Shown piece after piece: positions 48,902 to 58,449 of a stretch of DNA of 64,000 nt. The DNA is taken from positions 62,001 through 126,000 of the forward strand of contig NZ_JAIVKX010000002.1 of assembly GCF_020524285.1 (NCBI RefSeq), given 5' to 3'. The notes below the pieces were generated by a model, which searched no databases, was not told where the DNA came from, and saw nothing but the letters and a program-made list of their open reading frames with translations. The position numbers and the translations under genes were made by a program. The stretch is from Alloyangia pacifica (lineage in GTDB: Bacteria; Pseudomonadota; Alphaproteobacteria; Rhodobacterales; Rhodobacteraceae). Numbering within the stretch: position 1 is the first letter of the stretch; each line of letters starts with the position of its first letter.

Positions 48902-50469
48902 CCGATCTGCCGCTTTTCCTCGAAGCCTTCCACTTCCTGCGCCCGCTCTGGCTGCTGCTGGTGCCGCTGGTTCTTCTGGTCTGGGGCTGGGTGCGTCGCC
49001 CGCTGCAGCGCGGGGCGATGCAGGCCGAGGGCATCGCCCCGCACCTGCGCGAGGCGCTGACGGTGGGGCGCGCGCAGCGAAGGCGGCTCAAGCCGATCGA
49101 CGGCACCGCCGCGATCCTCATCCTCGCTGCGCTCGGCGCGGCGGGGCCGACGTGGTCGCGCCAGCCCGACCCGTTTGCGGCGCAATCCGCCCCGGCGGTG
49201 ATCGTGCTCGCGGTGACGCCTGGGATGGAGCAGACCGACCTGCCGCCGTCGCGCCTCGAGCGCGGCAAGCAGAAGATCCGCGACTTTCTCGAGCTGCGGG
49301 CCGGGGCGCGCACGGCGCTGGTGGCCTATGCGGGGACCGCCCATGTGGTGCTGCCGATGACCGAGGACGCGCAGGTCATGGTGCCCTATCTCGAGGGGCT
49401 CAGCCCCGAGGTCATGCCGCGCGAAGGCGCGGTGGCGGGCGTAGCGCTGGCGCTGGCCGCGGCGATGCTCGCCGAGGAGACCGCGCCGGGCGGCATCCTC
49501 TTTGTCACCGACAGCCTCGACCCGGCGGATGTTGCGCCGCTCGATGCCAGCGCGGCGCCGCTGGCGGTGCTGTCGATGCGTCCGGAGGGCAGCCGCGACC
49601 GCGGGCTCGATGCGCTCTCGGCGCCGGTGATCGAGGTGACGCCCGATCCGTCGGACATCCGCAGGCTCGACGGGCTGCTCAATGCCGCCTACCGCCGGGC
49701 GCAGCTCGACGACGTGGATCAGCCCTGGGAGGACCAGGCGCATTGGCTGGCCTGGCCCGCGGCGCTGATCCTGCTGCTCAGCTTCCGCCGCGGCTGGACC
49801 ATGCGATGGGCGGCGCTCGCGGCGATGGCGCTGCTTGCCGCGCCGCAGGGGGCGCGGGCCGAGGGTATGGCCGACTGGTTCCTGACGCCGGACCAGCAGG
49901 GCCGGATTGCGTTCGAAAACAAGCACTACGCGCGTGCGGCGGAGCTGTTTGTCGACCCGCTCTGGCGCGGCTATGCGCTCTACCGGAGCGGGCAGTACGA
50001 CGATGCCGTGCTGGTGCTGGACCGGGTCGAGACCGCGCAGGCGGCCTTCATCCAGGGGCTGGCGCAGATCAAGGGGCGGCACTACCGCGACGGCGTGCGG
50101 GCCTTCGAGACCACGCTGGCGCGCGATCCGGACTATCCCGGAGCGGCGGAGAACCTCGAGACCGCGCAGCGCATCGTCGCCTATGTCGAGGCGGCGCAGC
50201 TGGCCTCCGACACCGGCGAGGACCAGGGGATCGGCGCCGACGAGGAGGTCTACGACAACGAGAGCGGGCAGGGCGAAGAGACGCTGCGCGAGGCCAGTGG
50301 TGCCGCGGAGGGCGGCTTGCTGACAGCCGAGCAATGGATGAACACGGTCGACACGCGCACCGGGGATTTCCTGCGGATGCGGTTTGCGCTCGAGGCGGCC
50401 CAGCCGCCTGCGAGCGCAGATGCGTCGGCGGAGCCTGCCGCCCCGGCGACCACGGAGGGCGGTCAATGA
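48898..50469 (+). CDS. VWA-TPR protein BatB/BatC-like
   Basis: A 523-residue protein combining two N-terminal helices, a VWA domain whose MIDAS is degenerate (VIVLAVTPGMEQTD in place of DxSxS), a further helix (about 285-315), and a TPR-like C-terminal half (IAFENKHYARAAELFVDPLWRGYALYRSGQYDDAVLVLDRV). It thus merges BatB and BatC, which are separate genes in some bacteria. The lost MIDAS residues suggest a structural rather than metal-binding VWA. It ends in an Ala/Pro-rich tail. Confidence 0.9.
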   Translation: MTDLPLFLEAFHFLRPLWLLLVPLVLLVWGWVRRPLQRGAMQAEGIAPHLREALTVGRAQRRRLKPIDGTAAILILAALGAAGPTWSRQPDPFAAQSAPAVIVLAVTPGMEQTDLPPSRLERGKQKIRDFLELRAGARTALVAYAGTAHVVLPMTEDAQVMVPYLEGLSPEVMPREGAVAGVALALAAAMLAEETAPGGILFVTDSLDPADVAPLDASAAPLAVLSMRPEGSRDRGLDALSAPVIEVTPDPSDIRRLDGLLNAAYRRAQLDDVDQPWEDQAHWLAWPAALILLLSFRRGWTMRWAALAAMALLAAPQGARAEGMADWFLTPDQQGRIAFENKHYARAAELFVDPLWRGYALYRSGQYDDAVLVLDRVETAQAAFIQGLAQIKGRHYRDGVRAFETTLARDPDYPGAAENLETAQRIVAYVEAAQLASDTGEDQGIGADEEVYDNESGQGEETLREASGAAEGGLLTAEQWMNTVDTRTGDFLRMRFALEAAQPPASADASAEPAAPATTEGGQ

Positions 50470-51728
50470 TGCGCGTGCTTCTCCTTCTCGTCCTGCTTCT
50501 GCCATTGCCGCTACGGGCGCAAGACGCCGAAGATCTGCCGCAGCTCATCGTCGACTTCCCCGAGACCGAGGCGATCCCCGGCCAGTCGCTCAGCCTGCGG
50601 CTGACGGTGCTGGTGCCGAGTTTCATGCCGAAGCCGCCGGTCTGGCCGAGCCTCGAGGCGCCGAACCTGCTGGTGCGGCTGCCGTCGCGCTCCACCAACC
50701 CCGTCTCCGAGCGGATAGGTGGCGAGACCTGGGCGGGCATCTCGCGGCACTACCGGATCTCGCCGATGGTGCCGGGGCAGGTGGTGCTGCCGCCGCAGGA
50801 GGTGCTGGTCACCTGGCAGGACACGGGTACCGGCGAGGCGCGGCAGGCCACGCTGACCACCGGGCCGATCGGTTTCGCCGGGGTGGTGCCGGAGGGGGCC
50901 GAGGCGCTTGATCCGTTCCTCGCCGCCGCGGATCTGACGCTGACGCAGGAGATCGACGGCGACCCTGCTGCGATGGTGCCGGGCGACAGCCTGAAGCGGC
51001 GGGTGACGGCCGAGGTCTCCGGCGTCTCGCCGATGTTCCTGCCGCAGCTCCTGGCGCCGGTGGAACTGCCGGGGGTCGCCGCCTATCCGGACGAGCCGCG
51101 GCTGTCCGAGACCGATGAGCGCGGTGCGCTCAGCGGGTCGCGGGCGGAGAGCGTGACCTATCTCGCCGAGGCGGGCGGTGGCGGTGCGCTGCCGGAGATC
51201 ACGCTCGAGTGGTACGACACCGATGACGGGGTGGTGAAGACCGCCTCCGTCCCGGGCCTTGAGTTGCAGATCGACGGCCCGCCCCCGGGCCGCAGCGCGC
51301 CGCTTGATCCACGGCGCATCGCTCTGCTGGCGGCGGCGGCGCTGGTGGCCCTGGGGCTGGTTTTCCTGGCTTTGCGCTACCTGCTGCCCGCGCTGGCGCG
51401 GCGGCGGGCGCTGCGGCGCGACAGGGTGCTGGCCTCGGAAGGCTTTGCCTGGCGGGAGTTGATGCGGGTGATTGCCGCGCGAGATCACGCGGCGCTGCGT
51501 CCGGCGCTCGATCTCTGGGCCAGACGCGTGGAGGGGCCGGACCCGCGCCGCGCCGCGCAGGTCGAGGCGGCGCTGCTGGCGCTGGGGGCGGAGCGCTACG
51601 GAGGCGGCGGCGGGGGCGGCGACACGGCGTGGTCGACCCTGCGCGGGGCGCTTGAGCAGGCCCGGCCGCGCCGGGGCGCCGAGGTCCGTGCGCCCTTGCC
51701 GCCGCTCAACCCCGGCGGGGCGCTCTAG
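50466..51728 (+). CDS. BatD-like protein
   Basis: A 420-residue protein with a signal peptide (residues 1-18, VLLLLVLLLPLPLRAQ), an Ig-like periplasmic region and a membrane helix near 280-305 (IALLAAAALVALGLVFLALRYLL). A cytoplasmic tail of about 115 residues includes a Gly-rich stretch (GGGGGG). This matches BatD, the last member of Bat operons. It overlaps the BatB gene by four bases. Confidence 0.87.
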   Translation: MMRVLLLLVLLLPLPLRAQDAEDLPQLIVDFPETEAIPGQSLSLRLTVLVPSFMPKPPVWPSLEAPNLLVRLPSRSTNPVSERIGGETWAGISRHYRISPMVPGQVVLPPQEVLVTWQDTGTGEARQATLTTGPIGFAGVVPEGAEALDPFLAAADLTLTQEIDGDPAAMVPGDSLKRRVTAEVSGVSPMFLPQLLAPVELPGVAAYPDEPRLSETDERGALSGSRAESVTYLAEAGGGGALPEITLEWYDTDDGVVKTASVPGLELQIDGPPPGRSAPLDPRRIALLAAAALVALGLVFLALRYLLPALARRRALRRDRVLASEGFAWRELMRVIAARDHAALRPALDLWARRVEGPDPRRAAQVEAALLALGAERYGGGGGGGDTAWSTLRGALEQARPRRGAEVRAPLPPLNPGGAL

Positions 51729-51752
51729 ACGCCGCGCCCCGGATGGGGTGTG

Positions 51753-52484
51753 TCAGACGCCCTTTTCCCGGAGCCAGCCGGTGACGATCTCGGTCAGCCG
51801 GTCCCCGGGAAAGGAGGGGAAATGGCCGCCGTGCACGATCCGCATCGGCAATTCGGCGAGGCGCTGCATCGAGCGGATATAGGCCTCGGCATCGGCGTGA
51901 TAGGTATCCTCTATCAGCGGGCCGTCGTAGATGATGTCGCCCGAGATCAGCACGCCCGAGGCGGCTTCCCAGAGCGCGATGCCGCCGGGGCTGTGGCCGG
52001 GGGTGTGGATCACCTCGAAGTGCCGGTCGCCGAGGTCGATGACGTCGCCATCCTCCAGCAGCCGCGTCGCCGGGGCGCCCTTCACGGCGTAAGTGGTTGA
52101 GCTGTAGGGCACGTCGGGCAGGGCGTCGAAGATCTCGTCGGTCACATAGGGATCGGCGAGGGTGCTCGCGCGGGTCGGATTTGCGAGAATGTCGGCCTCG
52201 GCCGCGTGGCAGAGCCGACAGGGGAACTCGTGATGGCAGCCGATGTGGTCGAAATGGGTGTGGCTGGCAACCGCATCCAGAGGGCGCTCGGAGACCAGCG
52301 GGACCCATTCGCGCAAGGAGACCACCCCCATGCCGCTGTCGACCATCAGATCCCGGTCCCGCCCGCGCACGTGCCAGATGTTGCAGCGGTAGAATTCCTG
52401 GATGAACGGCTCGTCGATCCAGGTGATGCCGTCGCCGACCTGGCGCTGGCGGTACCAATCCTTGGGCGGGATGCGGCCCGTCAT
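51753..52484 (-). CDS. Metallo-beta-lactamase-fold hydrolase (ABC operon)
   Basis: A 243-residue MBL-fold hydrolase with the metal-binding HTHFDHIG (HxHxDH), EVIHTPGHSPGG, SGDIIYDGPL and VHGGHFPSF motifs. Members hydrolyse thioesters, lactones and similar bonds. The ATG at 52484 overlaps the stop of the ABC ATPase gene (ATGA), so it is part of the transporter operon and may process the imported compound. Confidence 0.92.
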   Translation of the reverse strand: MTGRIPPKDWYRQRQVGDGITWIDEPFIQEFYRCNIWHVRGRDRDLMVDSGMGVVSLREWVPLVSERPLDAVASHTHFDHIGCHHEFPCRLCHAAEADILANPTRASTLADPYVTDEIFDALPDVPYSSTTYAVKGAPATRLLEDGDVIDLGDRHFEVIHTPGHSPGGIALWEAASGVLISGDIIYDGPLIEDTYHADAEAYIRSMQRLAELPMRIVHGGHFPSFPGDRLTEIVTGWLREKGV

Positions 52485-53515
52485 GCGGCGGCCTTTGCCT
52501 CGGGGGCCAGCACCACCGGGGTGCGGCCGAAGAGCTCGACCTCGGCGCCGGGCTGCGGGTGCGCGCCCTGCGGCAGATGCGCGGTGAGGAGCATCTCCGG
52601 TGCCGCAACCGGGCGGAAGTGGCAGCGGTGATAGGAGCCGTAGAAGGCCGCCTCGACCAGCGTGGCGCGTCCGAGGCTGAATTCGCCCGAGAGGCCGATG
52701 CTCTCGGGACGCAGGCAGAGCATGCCTTCGGCCGGGGCAATGGCGAGCGGGCCGAGGGGCGAGGTGACACCCTCGCCGGCGGGGCTGACGGGGATGCGGT
52801 TGGTCTCGCCCATGAACTCCGCCGAGAACATGGTCTTCGGGGTCAGGTAGACCTCCTCGGGGGTGCCGCAATGCTCGATGCGCCCGTGGTTCATCACCAC
52901 GATGCGGTCGGCGATGGCCATGGCCTCTTCCTGGTCGTGGGTGACGTGCACGAAGGTGGTACCGACGCGGCGCTGGATGGCTTTCAACTCCTCCTGCATC
53001 TGGCGGCGCAGCTTGAGGTCGAGCGCCCCGAGCGGCTCGTCGAGCAACAGCACGTCAGGCTCCACCGCGAGTGCGCGGGCGAGGGCGACGCGCTGGCGCT
53101 GGCCACCCGAGAGCTCGTGCGGACGGCGAGCGGCCTTGTCGGCTAGGCCCACCATGTCCAGCATCTCAAGCGCCTTGGCGTTGCGCGCGGCCTTGGCCAT
53201 GCCGCGCATGCGCAGGCCGAAGGCGACGTTGTCGCGCAGGCTCATGTGCGGGAAGAGCGCGTAGTCCTGGAACATGGTGGTGGTGGGCCGGTCCTTCGGC
53301 GCCACATGGGTCATGTCGCGCCCGCCGATCAGCACTTGGCCCTCGGAGGGTGTCAGGAAGCCGCCGATGATCGACAGCAGCGTGGTCTTGCCGCAGCCCG
53401 AGGGGCCGAGCAGCACGATGAACTCGCCCGCGGCAATCTGCATCTCGACCCGGTGCAGGGCGGTGAAGCTGTTGAACCTATGCTCGACGGCCTTGATGTG
53501 GACATCCGCGGTCAT
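52481..53515 (-). CDS. Polyamine-type ABC transporter ATPase
   Basis: A 344-residue ABC ATPase with Walker A GPSGCGKTTLLSIIGG, the signature LSGGQRQRVALARAL, Walker B DVLLLDEPLGALD and a C-terminal TOBE-like domain. It is of the PotA/PotG class. It is followed by the MBL hydrolase and preceded by two permeases in one operon. The imported substrate (polyamine or other) is not proven. Confidence 0.94.
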   Translation of the reverse strand: MTADVHIKAVEHRFNSFTALHRVEMQIAAGEFIVLLGPSGCGKTTLLSIIGGFLTPSEGQVLIGGRDMTHVAPKDRPTTTMFQDYALFPHMSLRDNVAFGLRMRGMAKAARNAKALEMLDMVGLADKAARRPHELSGGQRQRVALARALAVEPDVLLLDEPLGALDLKLRRQMQEELKAIQRRVGTTFVHVTHDQEEAMAIADRIVVMNHGRIEHCGTPEEVYLTPKTMFSAEFMGETNRIPVSPAGEGVTSPLGPLAIAPAEGMLCLRPESIGLSGEFSLGRATLVEAAFYGSYHRCHFRPVAAPEMLLTAHLPQGAHPQPGAEVELFGRTPVVLAPEAKAAA

Positions 53516-54282
53516 TTCGATCCCTTTCGGAAAAGCGTGAGTTCAAGTGCCACCACCACGATAACCGAGACGAGGAAGACCAGCGAGCCGACGGCGTTGG
53601 TCGCGGGCGAAAGCCCGGAGCGCAGCATCGACCAGATCTCGACCGGCAGGGTCACGTCGAAGCGGGTCAGCAGGAAGGCGATGATGAACTCGTCCCAGCT
53701 GAAGGTGAAGGCGAGGAAGAAGGCGGCGGCGAGCGCCGGGGTGAGCATCGGCGCGGCGACGAACCAGAGCACCTGCCATTCGCGGGCGCCGAGGTCGCGC
53801 GCGGCTTTCAGCGCGCTCTTCTGGTGCTCGCCGATGGCGGCATAGAGGATGGCGAAGCAGAGCGGCAGATTGATCACCACATGGCCGATGCCGGTGGCCA
53901 GAAGCGAGGGGCGGATGCCGACCTTGTTGAACATCTGCAGCAGGCCCAGGGCGATGATCAGGTAGCTGACGGTCATCGGCGCGATCAGCAGACCGCGCAT
54001 CACGACGGAGCCGGGCAGCACCACGCGGGCGAGGCCCGAGGCGGCGAGAAAGCCCAGCGTCAGCGCCACCAGCGACGACAGCAGCGCCACGATCAGCGAG
54101 TTGCCGAGCGCCTCCATCATGGCGCGGTCGGTGAGGATCTCGGCGTACCATTCGAAGGTCACGCCCTTGAACGGTGGCACCGGCAGGCGGCCGTCCTGGA
54201 AGGAGAAGATCACCAGCGTCACCACCGGCAGCAGGATGAAGCCGAAGAGCGCGACGAGATAGGCCCAGGACAGGTACTTCAT
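53512..54282 (-). CDS. ABC transporter permease, PotC-like
   Basis: A 256-residue inner-membrane permease with six predicted helices and the EAA-type loop (AARDLGAREWQVLWFVAAPML). The N-terminal MKYLSWAYLVALFGFILLP is typical of PotC. It overlaps the ATPase downstream (ATGA) and the other permease upstream by one base. Confidence 0.93.
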   Translation of the reverse strand: MKYLSWAYLVALFGFILLPVVTLVIFSFQDGRLPVPPFKGVTFEWYAEILTDRAMMEALGNSLIVALLSSLVALTLGFLAASGLARVVLPGSVVMRGLLIAPMTVSYLIIALGLLQMFNKVGIRPSLLATGIGHVVINLPLCFAILYAAIGEHQKSALKAARDLGAREWQVLWFVAAPMLTPALAAAFFLAFTFSWDEFIIAFLLTRFDVTLPVEIWSMLRSGLSPATNAVGSLVFLVSVIVVVALELTLFRKGSK

Positions 54283-55136
54283 CACACGCGCTCCATCTTC
54301 AGCCAGCGCGCGCAGGCGGCGTAGGCCAGTGTCACGATGACCATCAGCACCACCGACAGGGCCGAGGCCATGGGGAAGTCTCCGCGCCGTCCGAGCTGCA
54401 GCATGATGAGCTGCGGCAAGGTCAGCTCGTTGTTGCCGCCGAGGATCTGCGGCGTGATGTAATCGCCGATGCAGAGCACGAAGGTCAGGAAGGCGCCGGT
54501 CATCACCCCGGGCAGGGTGAGCGGCAGGATCACCAGCCGGATCACCTGCCATTTCGACGCGCCGAGGTCCTCGGCGGCGCGGGCGTAGTTTGGCGAGAGC
54601 TGGATCAGGTTGGAATAGATGGTGAGCGTGAGGAGCATGACGAAGAAATGCACGAAGCCGATGATCGTGGCCGAGCGCGTCGCCATGATCTGTACCGGTT
54701 CCGCCAGCAGGCCGAGCCCGACGAGCGCGTTCATCACCACGCCCTTCTCGCCCAGCACCAGCGCCCAGGAATAGGAGCGCACCACGTAGGAGGTCCAGAA
54801 CGGCAGCACCGCCAGCAGCAGCGCCATGCGCCGCCAACGGGCGGGCACGCGGGTGGCGATGATCCAGGCCAGCGGCCAGGCCAGCAGCACCGAGATCACC
54901 GTGACCACCGCGGTGATCTCCAGCGAGACGAAGATGCCGCGCCGCAGCGACGGATCGGTGAAGATCCGCAGGTAGTTGCCGAGGTCATGGCCCTGCACGA
55001 TCTCGCGCCCCTCGAGGTGCGCGAGGCTCATCATCACCATCGCCGCGAAGGGGATGACGAAGAAGCCCAGCGTCCACAGCAGCGCGGGAGCGACCAAGGT
55101 CGCTCCCTGACGTTTTTCCTGTTTCTCGATGCTCAT
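54282..55136 (-). CDS. ABC transporter permease, PotB-like
   Basis: A 284-residue permease with six predicted helices and the EAA loop AAEDLGASKWQVIRLVILPLTLPG. The layout is that of PotB/PotH. It sits between the solute-binding protein gene, 9 bp away, and the PotC-like permease. Confidence 0.93.
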   Translation of the reverse strand: MSIEKQEKRQGATLVAPALLWTLGFFVIPFAAMVMMSLAHLEGREIVQGHDLGNYLRIFTDPSLRRGIFVSLEITAVVTVISVLLAWPLAWIIATRVPARWRRMALLLAVLPFWTSYVVRSYSWALVLGEKGVVMNALVGLGLLAEPVQIMATRSATIIGFVHFFVMLLTLTIYSNLIQLSPNYARAAEDLGASKWQVIRLVILPLTLPGVMTGAFLTFVLCIGDYITPQILGGNNELTLPQLIMLQLGRRGDFPMASALSVVLMVIVTLAYAACARWLKMERV

Positions 55137-55145
55137 CTGGCTCTC

Positions 55146-56207
55146 TTAGTTCTGGAGCATGTCGGTCCAGAGGTCCTGCATCGCGGCATCGGTGTCCGCG
55201 TCCGGCACCGGGTAGAGCTGCGCGCGGCTCAGGTAGTCCGGCTGATCGTCCCAGCGCAGGATCGCCTTCTGCTCGTCGGTCAGCACGTCGCCCGCCGCCT
55301 TGTTGGCCGGCATGCCCCAGTAGCACGACGAGGTGGCGAGACGCGCTTGGCCCTCGGGGGAGGTGATGTACTTGATGAACTCCAGCGCCAGCTCGGGCTT
55401 CTCGGTGCCCTCGACGATGGCCAGCGACTGCGCCCAGAGCAGGCCGCCTTCCTCGGGGATGGTCCAGTCGAGGTCGGGGTTCTCGGCATTGAGCACGGCG
55501 GTCAGCCATTCGCCGCCGCCGATCAGCACGTCGACCTCTCCGGTGGCAAGCGCGGTCTGGCTGCCCACGACGTCCGAGACCTGCTTGGAGGCCGCGTTGA
55601 GCTTCATCAGCGGCTCGCGGATCGTCTCCAGCGTGTCGGCGCCGAGATCGGCGGTGTCGATGCCCGCCTCGAGGCCGACGAGGCCCAGCACCGGCAGGTA
55701 GTAGTCGTAGATGGCGATGCGGCCGTCGTACTTGCCCGACCAGAGCGCATCGAGGCTGGCCATGTCCGCCGGGTCCACCGCCGCCTTGTTGTAAGCGATG
55801 GTGTTGTAGCCGAACTTCTCGGTCACCGCGTAGGTGGTGCCATCGACGGTGGTGTGATCGGCCAGAACCGCCTCGGGGAAGTAGCTGTCGGTCGCGAGCT
55901 GATCGACGGGCAGGGGGGCGAGCAGCCCGCGCTCGACGGCGCGGCCCACGTCCACCGCGTCGATCACCATCACGTCCCAGTCGCCGGGACGGGACTGTTC
56001 CAGCAGGGTGAGGCCCGCGGCGGTGCCTTCGTATTCCTTCACGTTGACCCGGACGTCATGCGCCTCTTCGAAGGGCTGCAGCAGCTCGGGGTCGGCGTGG
56101 TCGCACCAGATCAGCGCATTGAGATCCTCGGCCTGTGCGGCGGAGGCCAGTGCGGAGGTCAGGCCAGCAGTCACGGCGAGAATCGAGCAGGTGTGTTTCA
56201 GTGCCAT
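55146..56207 (-). CDS. ABC transporter solute-binding protein, PotD-like
   Basis: A 353-residue periplasmic binding protein of the spermidine/putrescine-type (SBP_bac) family. The signal peptide is residues 1-26 (TAGLTSALASAAQA), followed by ALIWCDHADPELLQPFEEAHD and the hinge segments. The start ATG at 56207 is preceded by GGAGAGG. It is the first gene of a five-gene operon controlled from the TetR-divergent promoter. Confidence 0.92.
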   Translation of the reverse strand: MALKHTCSILAVTAGLTSALASAAQAEDLNALIWCDHADPELLQPFEEAHDVRVNVKEYEGTAAGLTLLEQSRPGDWDVMVIDAVDVGRAVERGLLAPLPVDQLATDSYFPEAVLADHTTVDGTTYAVTEKFGYNTIAYNKAAVDPADMASLDALWSGKYDGRIAIYDYYLPVLGLVGLEAGIDTADLGADTLETIREPLMKLNAASKQVSDVVGSQTALATGEVDVLIGGGEWLTAVLNAENPDLDWTIPEEGGLLWAQSLAIVEGTEKPELALEFIKYITSPEGQARLATSSCYWGMPANKAAGDVLTDEQKAILRWDDQPDYLSRAQLYPVPDADTDAAMQDLWTDMLQN

Positions 56208-56266
56208 TTTTTTCCTCTCCTGTCGGGGCGCGGGCGCTGTTCTCGGCCCTGCGTCTGGAAAAAAGT

Positions 56267-56278
56267 TGAACCGGTTCA
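56267..56278. promoter_or_regulatory. Palindromic operator between the ABC operon and tetR
   Basis: TGAACCGGTTCA is a perfect 12-bp palindrome centred in the 114-bp divergent gap; the flanks AAA and TTT are also symmetrical with two unmatched bases on each side. It is a good candidate site for the adjacent TetR regulator, controlling both directions. Confidence 0.75.
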
Positions 56279-56321
56279 GTTTTACAGTCAATATCAATTT
56301 TGAAGTGACCAAGGAGGCCCC

Positions 56322-56948
56322 ATGGCCGGACTGCGCGAAAGACAGAAAGCGAAACGCCATCGTGCCATAATTCAGGCGGCGAGCACGCTTTTTAAGCAGA
56401 ACGGGTATGAGGCGGCGCGGATCGAGGCGATCGCCGAGGTCGCCGAGGTCTCCGTCGGCACCTTCTACAACTACTTCGAACACAAGGCGGACCTGCTGCT
56501 CGCCATCGTCTCGATGGAGGTCGAGGAGGTGCTGCATCAGGGCGAGGGTGTCGTCGCCGCGCCGCCGGACGATGCCTATGACGCGATCTGCACATTGGTG
56601 GCCACCTACTACGATCACTCCCTGGTCTACCTGACCAAGGAGATGTGGCGCACCGCCATGGCCTTTTCGATTCAGAGCCCCGACACGCCCTTCTCGCGTC
56701 GCTACCGCGAACTGGACCATCAGCTCTCGGAGCAAGTGGTGGCCCTGATGGCGCGCCTGCAGCAGGGCGGGCTGGTGCGGAGCGGCGTCGATGCGCGCGC
56801 CTTCGGTGAGCTGACCTTCCTCGGGCTGAACGGGCTTTTCACGGCCTATACCGTGAGCGAGGCGATGGCCCTCGACGACCTTAAGGCCGCGATGTTCCGG
56901 CAGGTGCGGGCGCTGACCGCGCAGATCGGCGCGACCGAACGGGTGTAG
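56322..56948 (+). CDS. TetR/AcrR-family regulator
   Basis: A 208-residue one-component repressor with the N-terminal TetR helix-turn-helix (RAIIQAASTLFKQNGYEAAR, VSVGTFYNYFEHKADLL) and a C-terminal ligand-binding helical domain. It is divergent from the PotD-like ABC operon with the palindrome at 56267-56278 between them, so it most likely represses that operon and itself. The ligand is probably the transported compound. Confidence 0.92.
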   Translation: MAGLRERQKAKRHRAIIQAASTLFKQNGYEAARIEAIAEVAEVSVGTFYNYFEHKADLLLAIVSMEVEEVLHQGEGVVAAPPDDAYDAICTLVATYYDHSLVYLTKEMWRTAMAFSIQSPDTPFSRRYRELDHQLSEQVVALMARLQQGGLVRSGVDARAFGELTFLGLNGLFTAYTVSEAMALDDLKAAMFRQVRALTAQIGATERV

Positions 56949-57424
56949 CCGGGGGCAGGCTGCGGCGGGCGACACGTGCTGAGGGGAAGGCCGGATGACC
57001 GGCGGAGCTGACAAGCGCCTGCGGCGGCACTTGCCGCTTCATGGCTGATATTTCGGTGGCCACCGCTGTCCCAAGCGCTCTATGCGATACGCCGGGATTG
57101 AGAGATCCTGATCGCGCGCCACTACAGGTCGCATTCGCAAAGCGCGCGGACGGGGGCGAATGATCTGGCTCCCATTATTCCAATTTTAACCAATGTGACT
57201 CACAAATCGTCGTATCGCGCCTGCTGAATTGGAGAGGGTATGGGCGGATAGTCTGGCCACGCAGCTTCATCTGTGGGTCGGGCCGCACGCCCATGTGCCG
57301 CCCATCTTCCGCCACGCGCAGGGGCTAAGCGCCGGGAACGGTCGCTTCAGCCGGCCGACGCGTCAATGAGTGAGGTCTCGGGGCATGCTCTCCGAAACGG
57401 TACCAAATGTGAGAAACGCCTGAA
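56949..57424. other. Gap before the exopolysaccharide genes
   Basis: A 476-bp stretch that turns AT-richer around 57160-57240. I find no supported gene, RNA or insertion-sequence end. It marks the change from core-like genes to an accessory segment reaching to the tRNA-Asn. Confidence 0.55.
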
Positions 57425-58438
57425 ATGGACCATAGATCGCGGCTTGACCTGATTTCAGACCTGCAAAGCAAGATCCACAGAAGTCTCGCTGGGTACATTC
57501 GCGAAGATCAGCACCTGTCGATCGTCGACTTTCCCGACATCAAGAATTGCGGGGATTCGGCGATCTGGGTCGGCGAAATCGCCTACCTGCGGCGGCATTT
57601 CAACGGCAAGACCCCGGATTATGTCTCGAGGTTGCGGGACTATGCGCCCTCGGACTTGCGCAGGAAGGCGCCGGACGGGCCGATCTTCATACATGGGGGC
57701 GGGAACTTCGGGGATATCTGGCTGGCACACCAGACCTTTCGCGAGAGAGTGCTGGCGGATTTCCCGGACCGCCAGGTCGTGCAGTTCCCTCAATCCATCC
57801 ATTTCAACGATCCGCGCCACATCGATGCGGCTGCCCGCGCGATCGACCGCCATGGCAATTTCATCCTGCTTGTCCGCGACGCGGAGTCCCTCGAATTTTC
57901 ACGCAAACATTTCAATTGCGAGGTCCGCCTGTGCCCGGACATGGCGTTCGCGATCGGGCCGATCGAGTGGAGCCGGCGTGCGCTGCCGGTGCTGGCCATG
58001 CTGCGCGAGGATTCCGAAAAGGTGACGCGCGCGGGTGGATGGCCGTTTCCCGACATCCCCAAGGAGGATTGGATCACCGAAGACGAAGCGCTGGTGACCC
58101 GGACCAAGCGCATTGCCTGGGCCGGGTCTTTCAGGGATCTCAGACCCGCGGAGCGCAGGTTCCGCATGCTCGACGCCGCTGCGAACCAGCGCCTTTTCGA
58201 TCGCGGGATTGCGCAGATCGGACGCGCCGATGCGCTCGTCACCGATCGGTTGCACGTGCATATCTGCGCGCTGCTGCTGGGGCGGCCCCATGCGGTGCTC
58301 GACAACAGCTACGGCAAGATCCGGCGTTTCATGGGCGCATTTTCCGGCGGAACCGACGTCGCCTACCGCGCCAGCTCGATCAGGGACGGCGTGGCCTGGG
58401 CGCGCGAACAAGCCGCGCTGGCGCAAGCCGTCGTGTGA
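57425..58438 (+). CDS. Polysaccharide pyruvyltransferase family protein
   Basis: A 337-residue member of the polysaccharide pyruvyltransferase family, which adds ketal pyruvate to sugars of exopolysaccharides. Landmarks are NCGDSAIWVGEI, FIHGGGNFGD, QVVQFPQSIHF and DALVTDRLHVHICALLLGRP. The next gene, a glycosyltransferase 11 bp downstream, supports a role in surface polysaccharide decoration. Confidence 0.88.
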   Translation: MDHRSRLDLISDLQSKIHRSLAGYIREDQHLSIVDFPDIKNCGDSAIWVGEIAYLRRHFNGKTPDYVSRLRDYAPSDLRRKAPDGPIFIHGGGNFGDIWLAHQTFRERVLADFPDRQVVQFPQSIHFNDPRHIDAAARAIDRHGNFILLVRDAESLEFSRKHFNCEVRLCPDMAFAIGPIEWSRRALPVLAMLREDSEKVTRAGGWPFPDIPKEDWITEDEALVTRTKRIAWAGSFRDLRPAERRFRMLDAAANQRLFDRGIAQIGRADALVTDRLHVHICALLLGRPHAVLDNSYGKIRRFMGAFSGGTDVAYRASSIRDGVAWAREQAALAQAVV

Positions 58439-58449
58439 GGAGGGGGAGC

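Noticed and set aside
48738-51728. A 996-residue frame running through BatA, BatB and BatD
   Set aside because: Only the last part (from 50466) is BatD; the upstream part lies out of frame across BatA/BatB and is a composition artefact.
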